Assembly (NCBI GenBank): GCA_019426215.1
Contig: CM033399.1
Coordinates: 21,957,022-22,021,021, forward strand
Direction: 5' to 3'
DNA length: 64,000 nt
DNA from: Buddleja alternifolia
Lineage: Eukaryota > Streptophyta > Magnoliopsida > Lamiales > Scrophulariaceae
Made by a program: the position numbers and the translations under genes. Positions 33,988-46,266 of this stretch are shown here, in pieces. Under the pieces are notes generated by a model. That model saw only the letters and a list, made by a program, of their open reading frames with translations. It had not been told where the DNA came from and searched no databases. The stretch's first letter is position 1. Every line of letters starts with the position of its first letter.

Positions 33988-35229
33988 ATAAACTAGAATT
34001 AATGGCTCACCATTATTTCTACGACGGGCGAGAATTATATAGGATAGATTCTCAAGCGATTCTGTTAAAATGTCTCGATTTAGAAATGCCCTGATCACAA
34101 TGGCAGAAACACATGAAGGTATCTATGGAGCTCATCAAGCAGGCCAGAAAATGAGATGGCTAATATATAGGTATGGGTATTAGTGGCCCACAATATCTCG
34201 AGATTATATAGAGTATGCTAAAGGTTGCAGACAGTGTCAAAAGTTTGGGAAAATTCTAAGGCAGCCCACAGTCGAATTAAATTCAATAATCAAACCATGA
34301 CCATTTCGAAGGTGGGCTATGATATCAAACCGGCCTCATCTAAAAGGCACAATTATATTTTAGTGGCAACAGACTACTTTACAAAATGGGTTGAAGCTAA
34401 AGCCTACAAAAATATTACGTCGAAACATGTGATTGACTTTATAAAAGAAAATGTTATAACTAGATTCGGGATTCTGGAATCTATAACATTTGATCAGGCT
34501 ATAGCATTAAACAGCTCGGAGATGATTGAATTCTTGACCCAATTTGGCATGAAGCTAATAAACTCTATGCCATATTACACACAAGCAAATGGGCAAGTCG
34601 AATTATCAAATAAATTAATTAAGGGTTGCATTTCGATAATGATAAGGAATAGCCCAAGAAATTGGCACGAATTGCTAATTGATACATTGTGGGCCCTAAG
34701 GATGATTAAGAAGGATAGTCTTGGGGTATCCCCTTTTCAGTTGGTTTATAGCCACGAGATGGTAATACCGATGGAAATCAATGTGAAATCGAAGAGGATT
34801 TTAGAACAAACCCAGCTCACAGCCAAAGAATATGCTGAGAACATGAACTCTGAAAAATTGGATCACGAAATATTACAAGTATCAGCTTTACAACAAATCA
34901 AACTTCAGAAAAAGAGGGCTAAGAAGAGTTATAACAAAAAAGTTAAGGAGAGATCCTTCGAAACAGGAGACCTAGTGTGGAAAATGATATTGCCTGAAGG
35001 ATCGAAGGATCATTTTTATGGAAAATGGTCACCTAACTGGGAAGGACCCTTTTTAATTTCGAAAAAGTTTTCCGGTAATTCATATAAACTTCATTATCTG
35101 AATAGAGAAGAATATGGGCGAGCATTAAATGCGAGATATTTAAAGAAATATATGCCAACAATGTGGGAATCTCATAAACAAATTATACTCAAAAGAGTAC
35201 CCGAAACAGGAAAAAACTTCTTGAATTAA
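33988..35229 (+). pseudogene. integrase of element C
   Basis: The zinc-binding part (about 34030-34260) is readable across stops ('AETHEGIYGAHQAGQKM', 'YAKGCRQCQKFGK'). From 34225 a long open frame carries 'LVATDYFTKWVEAKAY' (first Asp), 'SITFDQAIALNSSEM' (second Asp; relatives have Gly where this has Ala), 'YYTQANGQVELSNKLI' (Glu) and 'GPFLISKKFSGNSYKL', ending at 35229. It would join cDNA to chromosomal DNA. It is inactive here because of the broken N-terminal part. Confidence 0.85.
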
Positions 35230-35286
35230 TTTCAGATAAAAGAAGTCAGAAAAAAATTGTCATTTACATGTTTCGAAAGCAATTCA

Positions 35287-38200
35287 AGACTTAATAAAAT
35301 TCAAAAAAGTAGATAAAATGCCTAAGGCAGACTCAAAGGCGTCCCTTTCGAGCAAGGCTAGTTGCGCCACTTCTTCGAATTGTCGGTTCAAGTGATCAAT
35401 TTGGCCACTAAGGCCCGCTAAATCTTCTTCAATACTATCAACTGATCTGGAAAAGTTGATCCCTGTGAGCTTGGAGATGGGCTATCTGTGCATCCGAGGA
35501 GCTATCTCTTTTAAATGACTAACCCGAGTATCTTCTAGAAGGGTGGCCTGGCTTCGAAGTTGGTCTACCTTTTGGGCATGGGAAGAAGACATTTCTACCT
35601 CGAAAAGATCTAAGCCTTGAGCAAGGGAAACATGGAGAGAAGCAGAACTCCTTTCGAGCACTCCACGGGTTGAATGAAAGATGGGTTGCCACGATTCGGC
35701 TAGTCTCGAGGAGGCTTCGTCTAAGAAAAAGCACAGTCTAGCCATTAACTCAAGATCATAAGGCCGAAGCCTTATATCATGGAACACTTCATTGAATCCT
35801 ACCTTGGAAATTTCCAATGCATCTGCATTATAAGACGATAAAATATGTTACTCGAAATGATATTAAGACAAGAAAAAATATGTAAAGTAAAGCGAAATAT
35901 AAAAAAATCATACCCTCAGATGAAGAACCCAGGGCTGCCACCATGCTCGAAGAAGAAGGGGCAGACTCCTCGAGGGCCATTTCATCCCTTAGAAACAATG
36001 AAGTCATTATAAGAAAATGACTAAAAATAAAGGAGGGATCCTTTAAATGGGGTTTTTACTCAAGAGTATATGAGGAAAAGTTTGAAAGCATACCTTCGGG
36101 AGGAAGAATGATTGTTACAGCCAGACTCGAGGTAGAAGTAGCAAATGATGACTTGAGAGTTGGCACAAGACTTTGGTCAGTAGTGACCACTTCGAAATCT
36201 ACAGGAGTCCCTAAAATCCTTGAGGAAAAGGAAACTTTTTAAGCCAACTCGTAGGCTAGAGGAATATTGAAAGAAAAAATTTATAAATAAATAAAAATAA
36301 ACAGATCATACCTTCAGGTAAGGGACTCGGAACCTACTCATCCACGATGTCCTCAATTTGGACTAAAGAGGAGAAAACTCGTGGGGGAATTGGCAAAGCA
36401 TGGAAGGTAAAACCTCCCGAGTGATCCATCCCGAGACTACCAGTATGCTCGGATCAATGAAAATGATACTCGAAACTCCGAGGGACGAAGTCAAAGAGAA
36501 TCTGAGTGAAGATGGTAAGCTTGGAATGATTAGAGTCACGATGGGAGACGTCGGGGTGACTTCTGGAAAAAGAAAATTTAAAAGGTCGTATTAAGATAAT
36601 GAATGGCTTGAAATCAGAAAGATAAACAGATCACAATACCTGAAGGTTGAGCAATCGAAAGATCGAGGATGTTGTCCCTCGAATTGTCAATATTCTCCTC
36701 TCAAGGGGGAGAAATGGGAGTTTCTTCGAGAGGAACTACTGCAAGACACGAACAGAGAAAGTCAATATCGAATAGAGAGAGGAAAAAAACTGAGGAAGTA
36801 ATTTAAAATGTTGTGAACTTAAAGAATTTACCTTCAACATGTTCCTCCATGGAATCGGGAGCTATCACCTCTTGATAATTGGGAGCCTCCGAAGATGATT
36901 TGAAATGAGGCTTCCCCATTAAAGGTGCAGATGGATCCTCTATTTCAATTTCGGAGACCAGTTTGACTCCAGCAGTTGTTCCGAAAATAGGCATATCAGG
37001 GGAGTCACCTCCACTCGAATTGCTTGTGAAAACTACGACACCTAGGAATATTCGAACTCATAAAAATAAATATATAAAAAAAATGGAAGAGACAAAACGA
37101 AACAAAATAAAAATGTACCAGGAGTCTCGACAGATCCCTGTAAGCGAAGACATTTTTGGGATAAATAGTTAAGGGCGAATGGATTTACTTCTTCATCATC
37201 CTCATCTTTGACTTGGATTCTAGGGGATGAAGCTCGAGGAGACCTAGGGGCCTGATGTTTTTGAGGCACCGAGCCCGGAGCAGCGAGACTTCCCGGCCGA
37301 GACTCTGTTACGGCGGAAGAACTGACCAAAAGATCGACCCTTGCCATGACAGGAGGGGGCTCGATCCTTGGGGCCACCGCAGATGTTTGGATTGTTTCGG
37401 GGGGGAGCAGAAGATGACCCTACAATCTCGTTGGTTCGAGGAATGGATTGTTCGAACCTCCAACCAGAAGTTAAAGAGTAGGGGATGATGTAATCGGAAT
37501 CCTGTCAGAACAAGATGTGAGTCAGAATTAATGTCAGATAAACACTTAACAAAAACATGTTATGTATCAATATTTGAGGTAGAAGATGGTTCGAGATTGG
37601 AGACAAATCGATTGCACAGGCGAGGAGCTGCCAAAGTGCAGTGATTTTTTTCCGAATGATCCATCTCGAATAAAAACGACTCAAGACAGAGTTTCAAAAG
37701 TCAAGGAAGTAATTCTCCACTCGAAGGACCCTATAAAAGGCAGGGATGAAGAAAAGAGGCATTTTACAAGAAACCCTCTCCTAAATGATGTTCTCTGCCT
37801 TGCCTCAGTGGGAAGTGGACGGATGATAGGTCCTCTTGGACCATGGGCGCTTCAAGGTGCCCAAGACAGGCAAGGCAAAGCTTTGGCTTATGCCAAATTG
37901 CCGCGAGCAAAGCTGAAACGAAAAGCATATAATCGAATGAGAAGATATTGATAAACAAGATAAAGGAAAAAGAACGATGTTCGAAATGGTACATAAAATT
38001 ACCTAAGGATTGTAGACCTCAACACCGGATGCATTGTCTGACAAAAGAAGGTCTTGAGAAGAAATAATTGACCTCCAATAGCCTTGGTCGTTGGTACAAA
38101 GGTTAAGGGAATCGATGGACCTTAACCAGGAGGGTAGAGCAACATGGGCCCAATGGTCTATTTCTTGCCCATGCCTCAACTCGAAAAAAGGACACCATAA

Positions 38201-39089
38201 CCCTGCATGAATGGGATTGAAAATTGTACTCAGGACTAAGAGATAAGAGGCCTTTTCGAGGGGAGTCAACAGGTTGATGGAAGCCTCTCCATAGCAAACT
38301 CATGATGAAACGGGCTTGAATTGATACCCCATGGTTTTCCTTAGGCCACGTTTGACCTCTACTTGAATTTGCTCTTCGAGGGCCCCCAGTGATCTGATCT
38401 TGAGCAACTCCAGATAATATAAAAAGGCTTAGTAAGATAATAACCATAGAGGACCCGATAACCTATTGGCGTTCAAAGGGTCACGATGTAGTTGAAACAT
38501 CATGCGGTAGAAATGTGCCAGTAAGAAAGGGGACATTTCGAGCGGTCCCAGGGTTGCTGAAATGTTGGCTGATAGGACAAGGAAGGTCTTCTTTACAGCA
38601 CAACTGACGTTTATGAGCAGTCGAGAGAAAACAAAATTAACTAATAACACCTCCTCGACTGGCGTGATGGGGTAAGAAAAATTGACAAAATGCTTGACTA
38701 AGTTGGTATAGGCAATGTTCGAGCCTTTGCCCTTACCATTTATCCTCAGCTAGTGCTCGGCAGCTTCGAGCAGTTGAGGAGCACCATCCACCAGTTCCCC
38801 AGTAAAAAGACGAATACCATTTGGGGATAATCCAGTAATAAGGGCGACGTCTTCCAAAGTCACCGTTTGAAACCCGCGGGGCAGGACGAAGCATTTATAG
38901 GAAGGGTGCCATGAATATGCCAAGGTGTTTGACATGACGCGCTCGAAAGGTAAAATAGGGTAACAAGCCATTCGAACGAGCCCCAGGATTCGGTTCCTAT
39001 CCCACTTCGTGTGAAATTGGGTAAGTCGCTCAAACCATGGGAACGCGTCAACAACTCCAATCCAGCCATTGATAGTCTTACTAGCCATT
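35287..39089 (-). pseudogene. antisense multi-exon gene: plant mobile domain plus coiled coil
   Basis: Exon blocks on the - strand (plus coordinates, 5' to 3'): 38003-39089, about 37590-37913, 37119-37501, 36832-37032, 36640-36738, 36312-36562, 36094-36209, about 35914-35987 and 35287-35822. The first two encode a plant mobile domain ('GFQTVTLEDVALITGLSPNG', 'LEMSPFLLAHFYRMMF', 'QFGISQSFALPVLG'). The middle ones are short and Pro/Ser/Glu-rich. The last is a coiled coil ('VEMSSSHAQKVDQLRSQA') to a stop at 35287. Donors such as GAAG|GTATGC and acceptors such as AATGCAG|AT bound the exons. Damage includes stops (38003 end, 36690s, 35482) and small shifts. Plant mobile domain ORFs in antisense are known in Tat elements. 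The function is unknown. Confidence 0.7.
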
Positions 39090-39546
39090 GTTGCAAGAAA
39101 CCGAAGATAAGATGTGGAAGTTGCAAGAAGCAGAGGAAAAGGAGAAGTATATACATAAGAGAAAAAGGAGAGCCAGACACACACAAAAACTCTGCAGTTT
39201 TTTCATTTCATTAGAAGTAAAAATAGGAGCAGTCGTAGCCCTGTAGGAGTAATTAGATTTAGTATCTTGTACTATCTTAGTTAGCAGTAGTTTTAATTCA
39301 GACGAAGAATTCCTCATGGAGGTATAATTTACATTCAAACTTTTAACTCTTAGTAATTGCTTATGATTCTGATATATTTGTGCATCTCTCGAAGGTTTAA
39401 GCATAAATTAATAATAGTTAAGTCATAAACCACCATTAGCAAATATAAGCAGGGGTTAGTAGATAATTCTAAGTTGTGAATTATCAAGGGGCTTGGACCG
39501 ACGACTCGAAATCCTTCCCTAGTCCAGTTTTTTTTATCTCGAAACA
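39090..39546 (+). repeat. truncated 3' LTR of Tat element C
   Basis: Matches 27162-27685 but lacks the first ~287 bp of the LTR and has internal gaps (about 57 bp near 39290 and about 13 bp near 39165). The left breakpoint is at GTTGCAA, a microhomology with the start of the antisense gene. It ends CTCGAAACA, then the ACCAC duplication. Confidence 0.88.
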
Positions 39547-39551
39547 ACCAC

Positions 39552-40045
39552 TTGTAACAACACAGATAATCGAGCTAAACATAATCGCTAAACATAATTA
39601 GGAATTTGGAACGCTGAAATTTCATTAAAAACGAGTCGGAAAACTAGTGTTTCAACTACAAAATTAAGCTAAATTAAATTCCAAGAACATTCAACTGAGA
39701 AAGAGAATGAAAAATAGAGTATCTAATCATCTGATATATTCCATACAAAACATGTCAAGCCAACTGCGATTCATTTAGTAAGAAAGAAAAAAAATGTTGT
39801 TCATGGATCCTTCTTCTTAATATGTCTAGCTACTACTGTATCGGATGGTTTTAATTGAACAGGATCTTGAAAAGAAATGGTTTCGCCTTGGTTCAGATGC
39901 GAGTTCTCTCTCACTAACCTGTCAATCTCTTCTAACCGATTATTCAGTTCGGCAATCGCCAGATTCACTGGCTGCTTTGAATGCGAGAGCTGCCTCCTTA
40001 ACCTGTAATTTTCTTCAAAGGCTAAGACATGGCCCCTCAACTCAT
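39552..40045 (-). other. unidentified element or gene B, part 2
   Basis: Continuous with 26693-26869 once element C is removed. A - strand ORF (39801-40040) encodes a leucine-zipper-like peptide: 'LAFEENYRLRRQLSHSK', 'LAIAELNNRLEEIDRLV'. It is followed by 250 bp that look like a 3' untranslated region. If the primer-site reading at 26870 is right, TGTAACAACAC at 39553 is the end of a - strand LTR. The alternative is a captured gene end. I cannot decide between these. Confidence 0.35.
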
Positions 40046-40408
40046 TGATACGAATGGGTCAGAGATTGCTGCTGGGCTGAAACAAACACAAGACATTGGG
40101 CTCAAGATGGAAGATAATATTAGGCCCAAAAGAACTAAAAAGAAGCTTGAATGGCTTAAGGACTATACTTTACCCTAGAATAGATTTTGATATTTTCAGC
40201 TAAATGTAAGGGACAGGTGTCCTTAGATCCATGGCCTAGGTTTCAATTCATGTTTTGTATTTAACGTTTTCGGTGGTGATGAAAAAAGCAGAAAATTGCA
40301 GCATATTATTCTTCTCTCTCAAATCCCCATTCTTAGGAGTTTGTTATTCCTTTCTCAGATAAGGAATAAATTCAGTCACTAAAATTTGGTGATTTCATCC
40401 CTTCCTCC
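40046..40408 (+). other. probable 5' LTR end and leader of element D
   Basis: AT-rich non-coding DNA before the gag ATG. The pyrimidine-rich stretch at 40308-40365 and the 5'-UTR-like spacing suggest LTR/leader. No partner copy exists in the window, so the LTR limits cannot be fixed. Confidence 0.4.
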
Positions 40409-41332
40409 ATGCCTCCCAACAAAGCCATTGAAGATGCTCTAGCCGCCATTACCGCCCAGATCGCTGAACTTCAGCACACCGCCGATCTCCGTCATGAATC
40501 GATGACGGCGGTGGTTTCAGATCTGCAATCCAAAGTTGCCGCCGTACCATCTTCTTCTTCCGGTCCACCTCCACCTCCACCTTCACCTTCACCTTCACCA
40601 TCGCTTTCACATTCTTCCAATCCCCCTCCACCACATCACCTCGGTGGCCATACTCGCTCCTCCCTCAGTCCACCTAAACCTCCAAAAATCCAACTTCCCA
40701 CATTCGACAGTAGCTCCCCATTGGATTGGACATTTCAAACTGAACACTATTTTCGGTACTACCAGATTCCACAGGAAGAGAGGCTAGATCTGGTTGCCTT
40801 TTACATGGTGGGTGAAGCCCTTAGCTGGTTCAAATGGATGCATGCTAACCACCAACTCTCCTCTTGGGATTCATTTACCCGAGCTCTTGAAATCCGCTTC
40901 GGCCCTTCGACGTATGCCAACCACCAGGCAGCGTTGTTTAAGCTCCGCCAGACGTCCTCCGTTGCCGACTATCAGGCCCAATTCGAACGTTTGTGCAATC
41001 GGGTGTTGGGCTTACCTCCAGAGGCCATATTAAATTGCTTTATATCGGGCCTCAAACTGGACATTCAGCGTGAACTAGCTGTGTTACAACCCCACTCCAT
41101 TTCCCAGGCCATTGGGTTGGCTAAGCTTTTAGAGTCCAAATTCCAGCAGGCCCGTTTCCAATCTTAGCCCATATTACCCAAACCACCTCATCCCCCACAC
41201 TCGCTTCCACTCCTTCCAAGCCCACCCCCAAAACCTCCTTACCCTATTAAACGTTTATCTCCTTCAGAAATGCAAGAAAGACGAGCCAAAGGACTTTGTT
41301 TTAACTGCGATGAACGATTTCAACCGGGTCAT
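40409..41332 (+). pseudogene. gag: Gag of chromovirus D
   Basis: Starts MPPNKAIEDAL with a coiled N-terminus, a Pro/Ser-rich linker, then the Gag domain ('FQTEHYFRYYQIPQEERL', 'ALSWFKWMHANHQLSSW', 'ADYQAQFERLCNRVLGLP'). A TAG at about 41164 follows 'ARFQS', after which the same frame continues with a Pro-rich stretch to 'CFNCDERFQPGH', a CCHC zinc knuckle that binds RNA. The solo LTR interrupts it exactly after the His codon. The last Cys is on the other side, at 42800. Confidence 0.88.
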
Positions 41333-42791
41333 TGATAAGTCCATATTTTACAGTATTTTATGCCCCATTGTAATATGATTTGATCGTTACTTTGATCATT
41401 TTTTTATCCCTCATAATGCTTTGATTGGTATATATTTTGTTTTGTAGGATAAAAGTTGATTTACTCATGAAAGACGAGAAAAGAGATCCAAATTGAGCTT
41501 GAAATTGAAGAAAGAAACAAAAGAAGATAGTTGACGAAAGATTTTACACAATGCTCATATATAAATGAGGTTTTCGTCCTCTTACAGGCCGAATCATACT
41601 GATGTTTCTTCTTCAATATTGTAGATCTATTTCTTAGCTTCGCGTAGCAACTTGAATCAACTCAATCCGACATTTGTAGAGAGAGTTATGATCAAAATAC
41701 GAAAGCTGCGAATTTCACGTTAGAAGACCGCGGTCCAGGACCGCGGTCCGAAAATGCAGTGCCAAATTAGACCGCGGTCCACTTTCCCGAGCCCTATTTT
41801 TTATATCCGCCGTTTTTGGTCTTTATAACACATTCTTCACTTACCAAAAGGCTAGAAATGCTCAAAAACATCAAGGGGAAGCCATGGGAAGTCCTAAGGA
41901 AGCTTGAAGAGCCATCTTCATCCTCATCATCATCATTTTCATCATCAAAGCTTGGATTCACACTTTATAATAGGGAGTAATTCAACTCTTTCTCTTGATT
42001 AGTATTTCAATTATGTCTTGTAGAGTTGTTGAATCACTTGTTGTTGTAAGTATGAGCTAAGCATCTTTGTGGTTGGGTTATGTGAATACTTTGTGATGTT
42101 TTGTGTTTAATGAATGATTAATTTCCGGATTTATTACATTCTTGTTACATGTTTGATTTTATGCTTAATGCTTTCACATGAATGATCACCATGTGTTTGA
42201 TATAATGCTTTGTCTTGAGACCGAGAGGAGATAGATAAAGGGAGATCGAAAAATCAAACATCATAACGTAACAATTGACTAGAGATAGAATCGATTGCGT
42301 TGTGTGGCTTTTTGTGATAAGATGACCCGATTGAATGTAGGATCTTCGTAAACAAGGAATTCCTTTGAACCTAAATGCATGTTAGTTAATTCAATCTTCA
42401 CTATAGAGATATAGGAAGTTGTTAACTAGTATAGGCTTGTTATTTCAAGAGATTGGATAATAAATACATTAGGGGGTTTCGCCACAACAAGAGCGTTCTA
42501 AAAATCCGGATAATTGAGAGTTCATGAACATAGAATAGAACATAGTAGGATCATAACCCAATCACCTCTTTCCATTTGAGTTATTACCTTGATAATCATT
42601 TTAGTTATCTTTAGTTATTTTCATAGTATAAACACCTATCATCTTATAAATTGATTTAGCTTAGAAATAGGTAATATAGCAATTACGAGCATTGAATCCA
42701 ATTGTCCCTGTGGAGACGATACACCCCGGGCTAAATAGTCCACTTTATTACTTTGCACGACCTAGTATACTTGCTAGGATTTCACGTGTCA
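41333..42791 (+). mobile_element. solo LTR in the zinc knuckle of element D
   Basis: 1459 bp, TGATAAGTCC...TTCACGTGTCA, flanked by the perfect duplication GTCAT (41328-41332 and 42792-42796). It has the Athila-type conserved block (41606-41690), then three copies of GACCGCGGTCC (41726-41736, 41738-41749 and 41770-41780), then a TATA-like stretch near 41800-41829. The end 'CCCTGTGGAGACGATAC' resembles solo LTR 16036-17629. No internal sequence is left. Confidence 0.93.
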
Positions 42792-42796
42792 GTCAT

Positions 42797-45700
42797 CGTT
42801 GCAAGTCTAAACCCTTTCTTCTCTTACTAGCCTCTGATGAAACCCCATCTTCTCCATTACCCGATGACCCCGATTACGATGCCTCCCTACATTTAACCGA
42901 ATCCTTTCCCCCTCCTCCACCTGCTCGTTTCATTTCGAGTCCAACCGTTACTTCCGAATATGAACCCTCTATTATGTTCCACATCTCTGAAAATGCCTTA
43001 TTCGGTGACCCGTCACCTCGCACATTACGTTTGACAGGCTGTATTTCTGGGCATTCGGTAACCATTCTTGTTGATTCCGGGAGTTCGCACAATATATTGC
43101 AACCCCGAATTGCGTCCTTCTTGAAAATTCCAATTATCGCTACTCCTAATTTTAATGTAATAGTGGGTGATGGTGAATGTATCCGAGGTTTGGGTTGCTG
43201 TAATCAGGTTCCTGTTGAGATACACTCCCATTCTTTTGATATCCCATTTTATATTATACCCATACATGGCGCTGATGTTGTACTTGGTGTACAATGGCTT
43301 CAATCCTTAGGCCCCATTATTTCTGATTTTTCAATTCCTTCCATGACTTTTGAATACCAACGGGAATGGGTCACCTTAGTGGGGTGTTCGAAATTAAAAC
43401 CTCAACCCACTTCTTTCAACCAACTATGTCGTTTTATTCACACAAATTCTGTCGCCTCTTTTCACTCTATTATCTTACTTCCTCCCGACACAGCCCCCGA
43501 CACACCCTTACCCGATTCAGTTAGCTCTTACTCTCCCGACCTTCATTCTCTCCTCCATAAATTCGCTTCCTTATTTACGATCCCACACAGTTTACCTCCC
43601 TCTCGAGCCCACGACCACCACATCCACCTACTTCCCCACTCCAACCCCGTCAATGTCAAACCTTACCGTTACCCGCACTACCAAAAGACTGTTATGACTG
43701 AATTAATTTCTGAAATGCTGAGAGATGGAATAATAAAACCTAGTACAAGTCCTTTTTCTTCCCCGGTTTTGTTGGTTAAAAAGAAAGACGGTTCTTGGCA
43801 TTTTTGCGTGGATTACAGAGCTTTAAATACTATCACAATCAAAGATCATTTTCCTATTCCGACAGTAGATGAGTTACTTGATGAGCTACATGGCACGACT
43901 GTTTTTAGTAAATTGGACTTACGATCCGGGTACCATCAAATTCGTTTAGCTTCCATGGACACACATAAATTTGCATTTCGCACGGTTGATGGTCATTTCG
44001 AGTTTTTGGTTATGCCGTTTGGCCTTACCAACGCTCCATCAACTTTTCAATCCGCAATGAATGACTTATTTAGGGGCGTGCTTAGACAGTTTGTCTTAGT
44101 TTTTTTCGATGATATTTTGGTTTATAGTACTTCTTGGCATGAACATATGTTACATTTGACTGAAGTTTTTCAACTCTGGGCTGATAATCAATTTTTGTTG
44201 AAGTTTTCAAAATGCACTTTTGGGACTAATAGTGTAAATTATCTAGGCCATGTTATTTCTGCCACAGGGGTTGCTGCCGACCCAGATAAAATTCAGGCCA
44301 TTTTGGATTGGCCCACTCCTCGGTCCGTTTCAGCATTGCGTGGTTTCTTGGGGTTAACGGGCTACTATCGTCGCTTTGTGCGCCGTTATGCGATGATAGC
44401 GGGCCCATTAACGGATTTATTAAAGAAAGATTCTTTTACTTGGGATATACATGCTACAAACGCATTCACACAATTACAAACAACTATGACAACACTCCCT
44501 GTTCTACGCCTCCCCGATTTTACTCTATCTTTTGATTTACATACGGATGCCTCCGGTACAGCGAATGGGGTAGTATTATCCCAGCAATCCCGGCCCGTTG
44601 CCTATTTCAGCAAAAAGTTATGTCCTCGTATGCATTCTTCTTCCACTTATGTCTGAGAAATGTATGCCATCACCGAAGCTGTAAAAAAATGGCGTCAATA
44701 TTTACTCGGACGCCAATTTCGGATATTTACTGACCAACAAAGCTTACGCAACTTGTTAACACAGCACATTCAGACACCAGAGCAGCAGAAATGGTTAACT
44801 AAACTTTTGGGTTACAATTATGTCATCTTATACCAACCTGGGAAACAAAACTGTGTGGCTGATGCTTTATCTCGCGTTTATCCTGACCAACCAGCTGCTA
44901 CCCTCTTCGCTATTTCACAGCCCTCATTTGCTCTCATGGATCAGTTGCGCGCTTTTTACTCCTCCAACTCTGCTGGACAAAACTTCATTTCAAAATTACA
45001 TTCGAATGTTTCTATGCAAGACGTGTTTTCTATTTCTAACGGACTCATTTACTTTAAAAAACGCATTTTTATACCTAAAGAATCTGCTTTATAGGGGCCC
45101 TTACTTACTGAATTTCATGACTCCCCAGTCGCGGGTCATTCCGGTGTTCAAGCTACATTCGCCCGACTCTCCTCGTCTTTCTACTGGCCAGGTATGAAGA
45201 CCGACATCAAAACCTACATCCAAAAGTGTCACATCTGTCAACAAGTCAAGAGCACCACTCACAAACCGTATGGGCGCTTACAACCTCTCCCAACACCTCA
45301 ACAAGTGTGGGAGGATATCAGTATGGATTTTATAACGCGGTTACCTCCTTCCTATGGTAAGTCAAATATATGGGTTATTGTTGATCGTTTGACCAAGTTT
45401 GGTCATTTTATCGCACTTCCACAGCACTATACAGTCGTCTCTCTAGCTTCCATCTTCTCCGTTGAGATAGTGCGTCTCCATGGCATCCCCAAATCTATCG
45501 TCTGTGACAGAGACAGAATTTTTGTGAGCACTTTTTGGAAACACTTATTTAAATTACAGGGTACAACTTTAGCAATGAGCAGTGCGTATCATCCTCAGAC
45601 GGATGGCCAAACCGAAGTCTTAAACAGGTGTCTTGAAACATACCTTCGGTGTTTCGCCGGAGATCAGCCCAAACAGTGGGTCCATTTTCTCCACCTCGCC

Positions 45701-46266
45701 GAATACTGGTACAACACATCGTTTCACTCCGCCATCGGAATGACACCATTTCACGCACTTTATGGCCGACCACCACCCGCCATACCCTTCTACGCTGCCG
45801 GTACATCTCCAATCGCTTCCCTGGATGAGTCACTACAACAACGTCAACTACTTTTATCAACCCTCAAACTCAACCTACGCTGCGCTCGTCAAAGAATGGA
45901 AGATCAAGCAAACAAACATCGAATGGAAAAAAAGTTCGAAGAAGGAGAATGGGTTTACCTGCGATTACAGCCCTACCGCCAACTATCCGTCGCCAAACGC
46001 TTCACCCATAAACTTAGTCGCCGCTACTACGGGCCTTATCGCATAGTTCGCCGCGTCGGAGAAGTGGCCTACGAACTAGATCTGCCGTCTGATGCCAAGA
46101 TCCATCGGGTATTTAATGTTTCCCTCTTAAAACCTTGCCGAGCTACACCATCATACACAATCGCCCCTTTTCCGCCTTCTATTGACACCACTCGCGCCAC
46201 TTTAAATCCTAGATCTGTACTGGGAACTCGCATGGTCAAAACAAAACAGGGGGCTGAGGAGGGAAC
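42797..46266 (+). pseudogene. pol: Pol of chromovirus D: protease, RT, RNase H, integrase, partial chromodomain
   Basis: One frame throughout. Protease 'TILVDSGSSHNILQ' (about 43065). RT 43640-44400: 'HFCVDYRALNTITIKDHFP', 'VMPFGLTNAPSTFQ', 'FFDDILVY'. RNase H: 'LHTDASGTANGVVLSQ', 'QSLRNLLT'. A TGA at 44654 sits in 'STYV-stop-EMYAITEA'. The integrase zinc region spans a TAG at 45092 ('SAL-stop-GPLL', 'HDSPVAGHSG', 'CHICQQ'). The core has Asp in 'VIVDRLTKFGHF', Asp in 'VCDRDRIF' and Glu in 'QTEVLNRC'; then comes 'YYGPYRIVRRVGEVAYEL'. The chromodomain, which guides insertion to certain chromatin, is truncated. All catalytic residues remain, so the decay is recent and consists of a few stops. 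Confidence 0.9.

Larger units (their letters stand above)
26875..39546 (+). mobile_element. Tat-lineage retrotransposon C with antisense gene
   Basis: A 12.7-kb element with the perfect target duplication ACCAC (26870-26874 and 39547-39551). Order: 5' LTR 26875-27685, primer site 27692, gag, protease, RT, RNase H, a second Tat-type RNase H, integrase (ends 35229), an antisense multi-exon gene (35287-39089) and a truncated 3' LTR (about 39090-39546). Two tandem RNase H domains define the Tat/Ogre group. Most domains are readable in one or two long frames with scattered stops, so it is inactive but younger than element A. Confidence 0.92.
40046..46266 (+). mobile_element. chromovirus-type Ty3/gypsy element D, 3'-truncated
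   Basis: Gag and Pol lie in one frame from 40409 to 46266, interrupted by one inserted solo LTR (41333-42791) and in-frame stops at about 41164, 44654 and 45092. The zinc knuckle, the 'FFDDILVY' RT motif, the 'KIHRVFNVSLLKP' tail and the start of a chromodomain ('VLGTRMVKTKQG') place it in the chromoviruses, probably Reina-like. The chromodomain stops after 12-15 residues and no 3' LTR follows, so the 3' end was lost. The 5' limit (TGATACG at 40046) is a guess, because there is no LTR pair. Confidence 0.85.

Noticed and set aside
40449..40634. - strand ORF over the start of element D gag
   Set aside because: It is the antisense shadow of the Pro/Ser-rich part of Gag.
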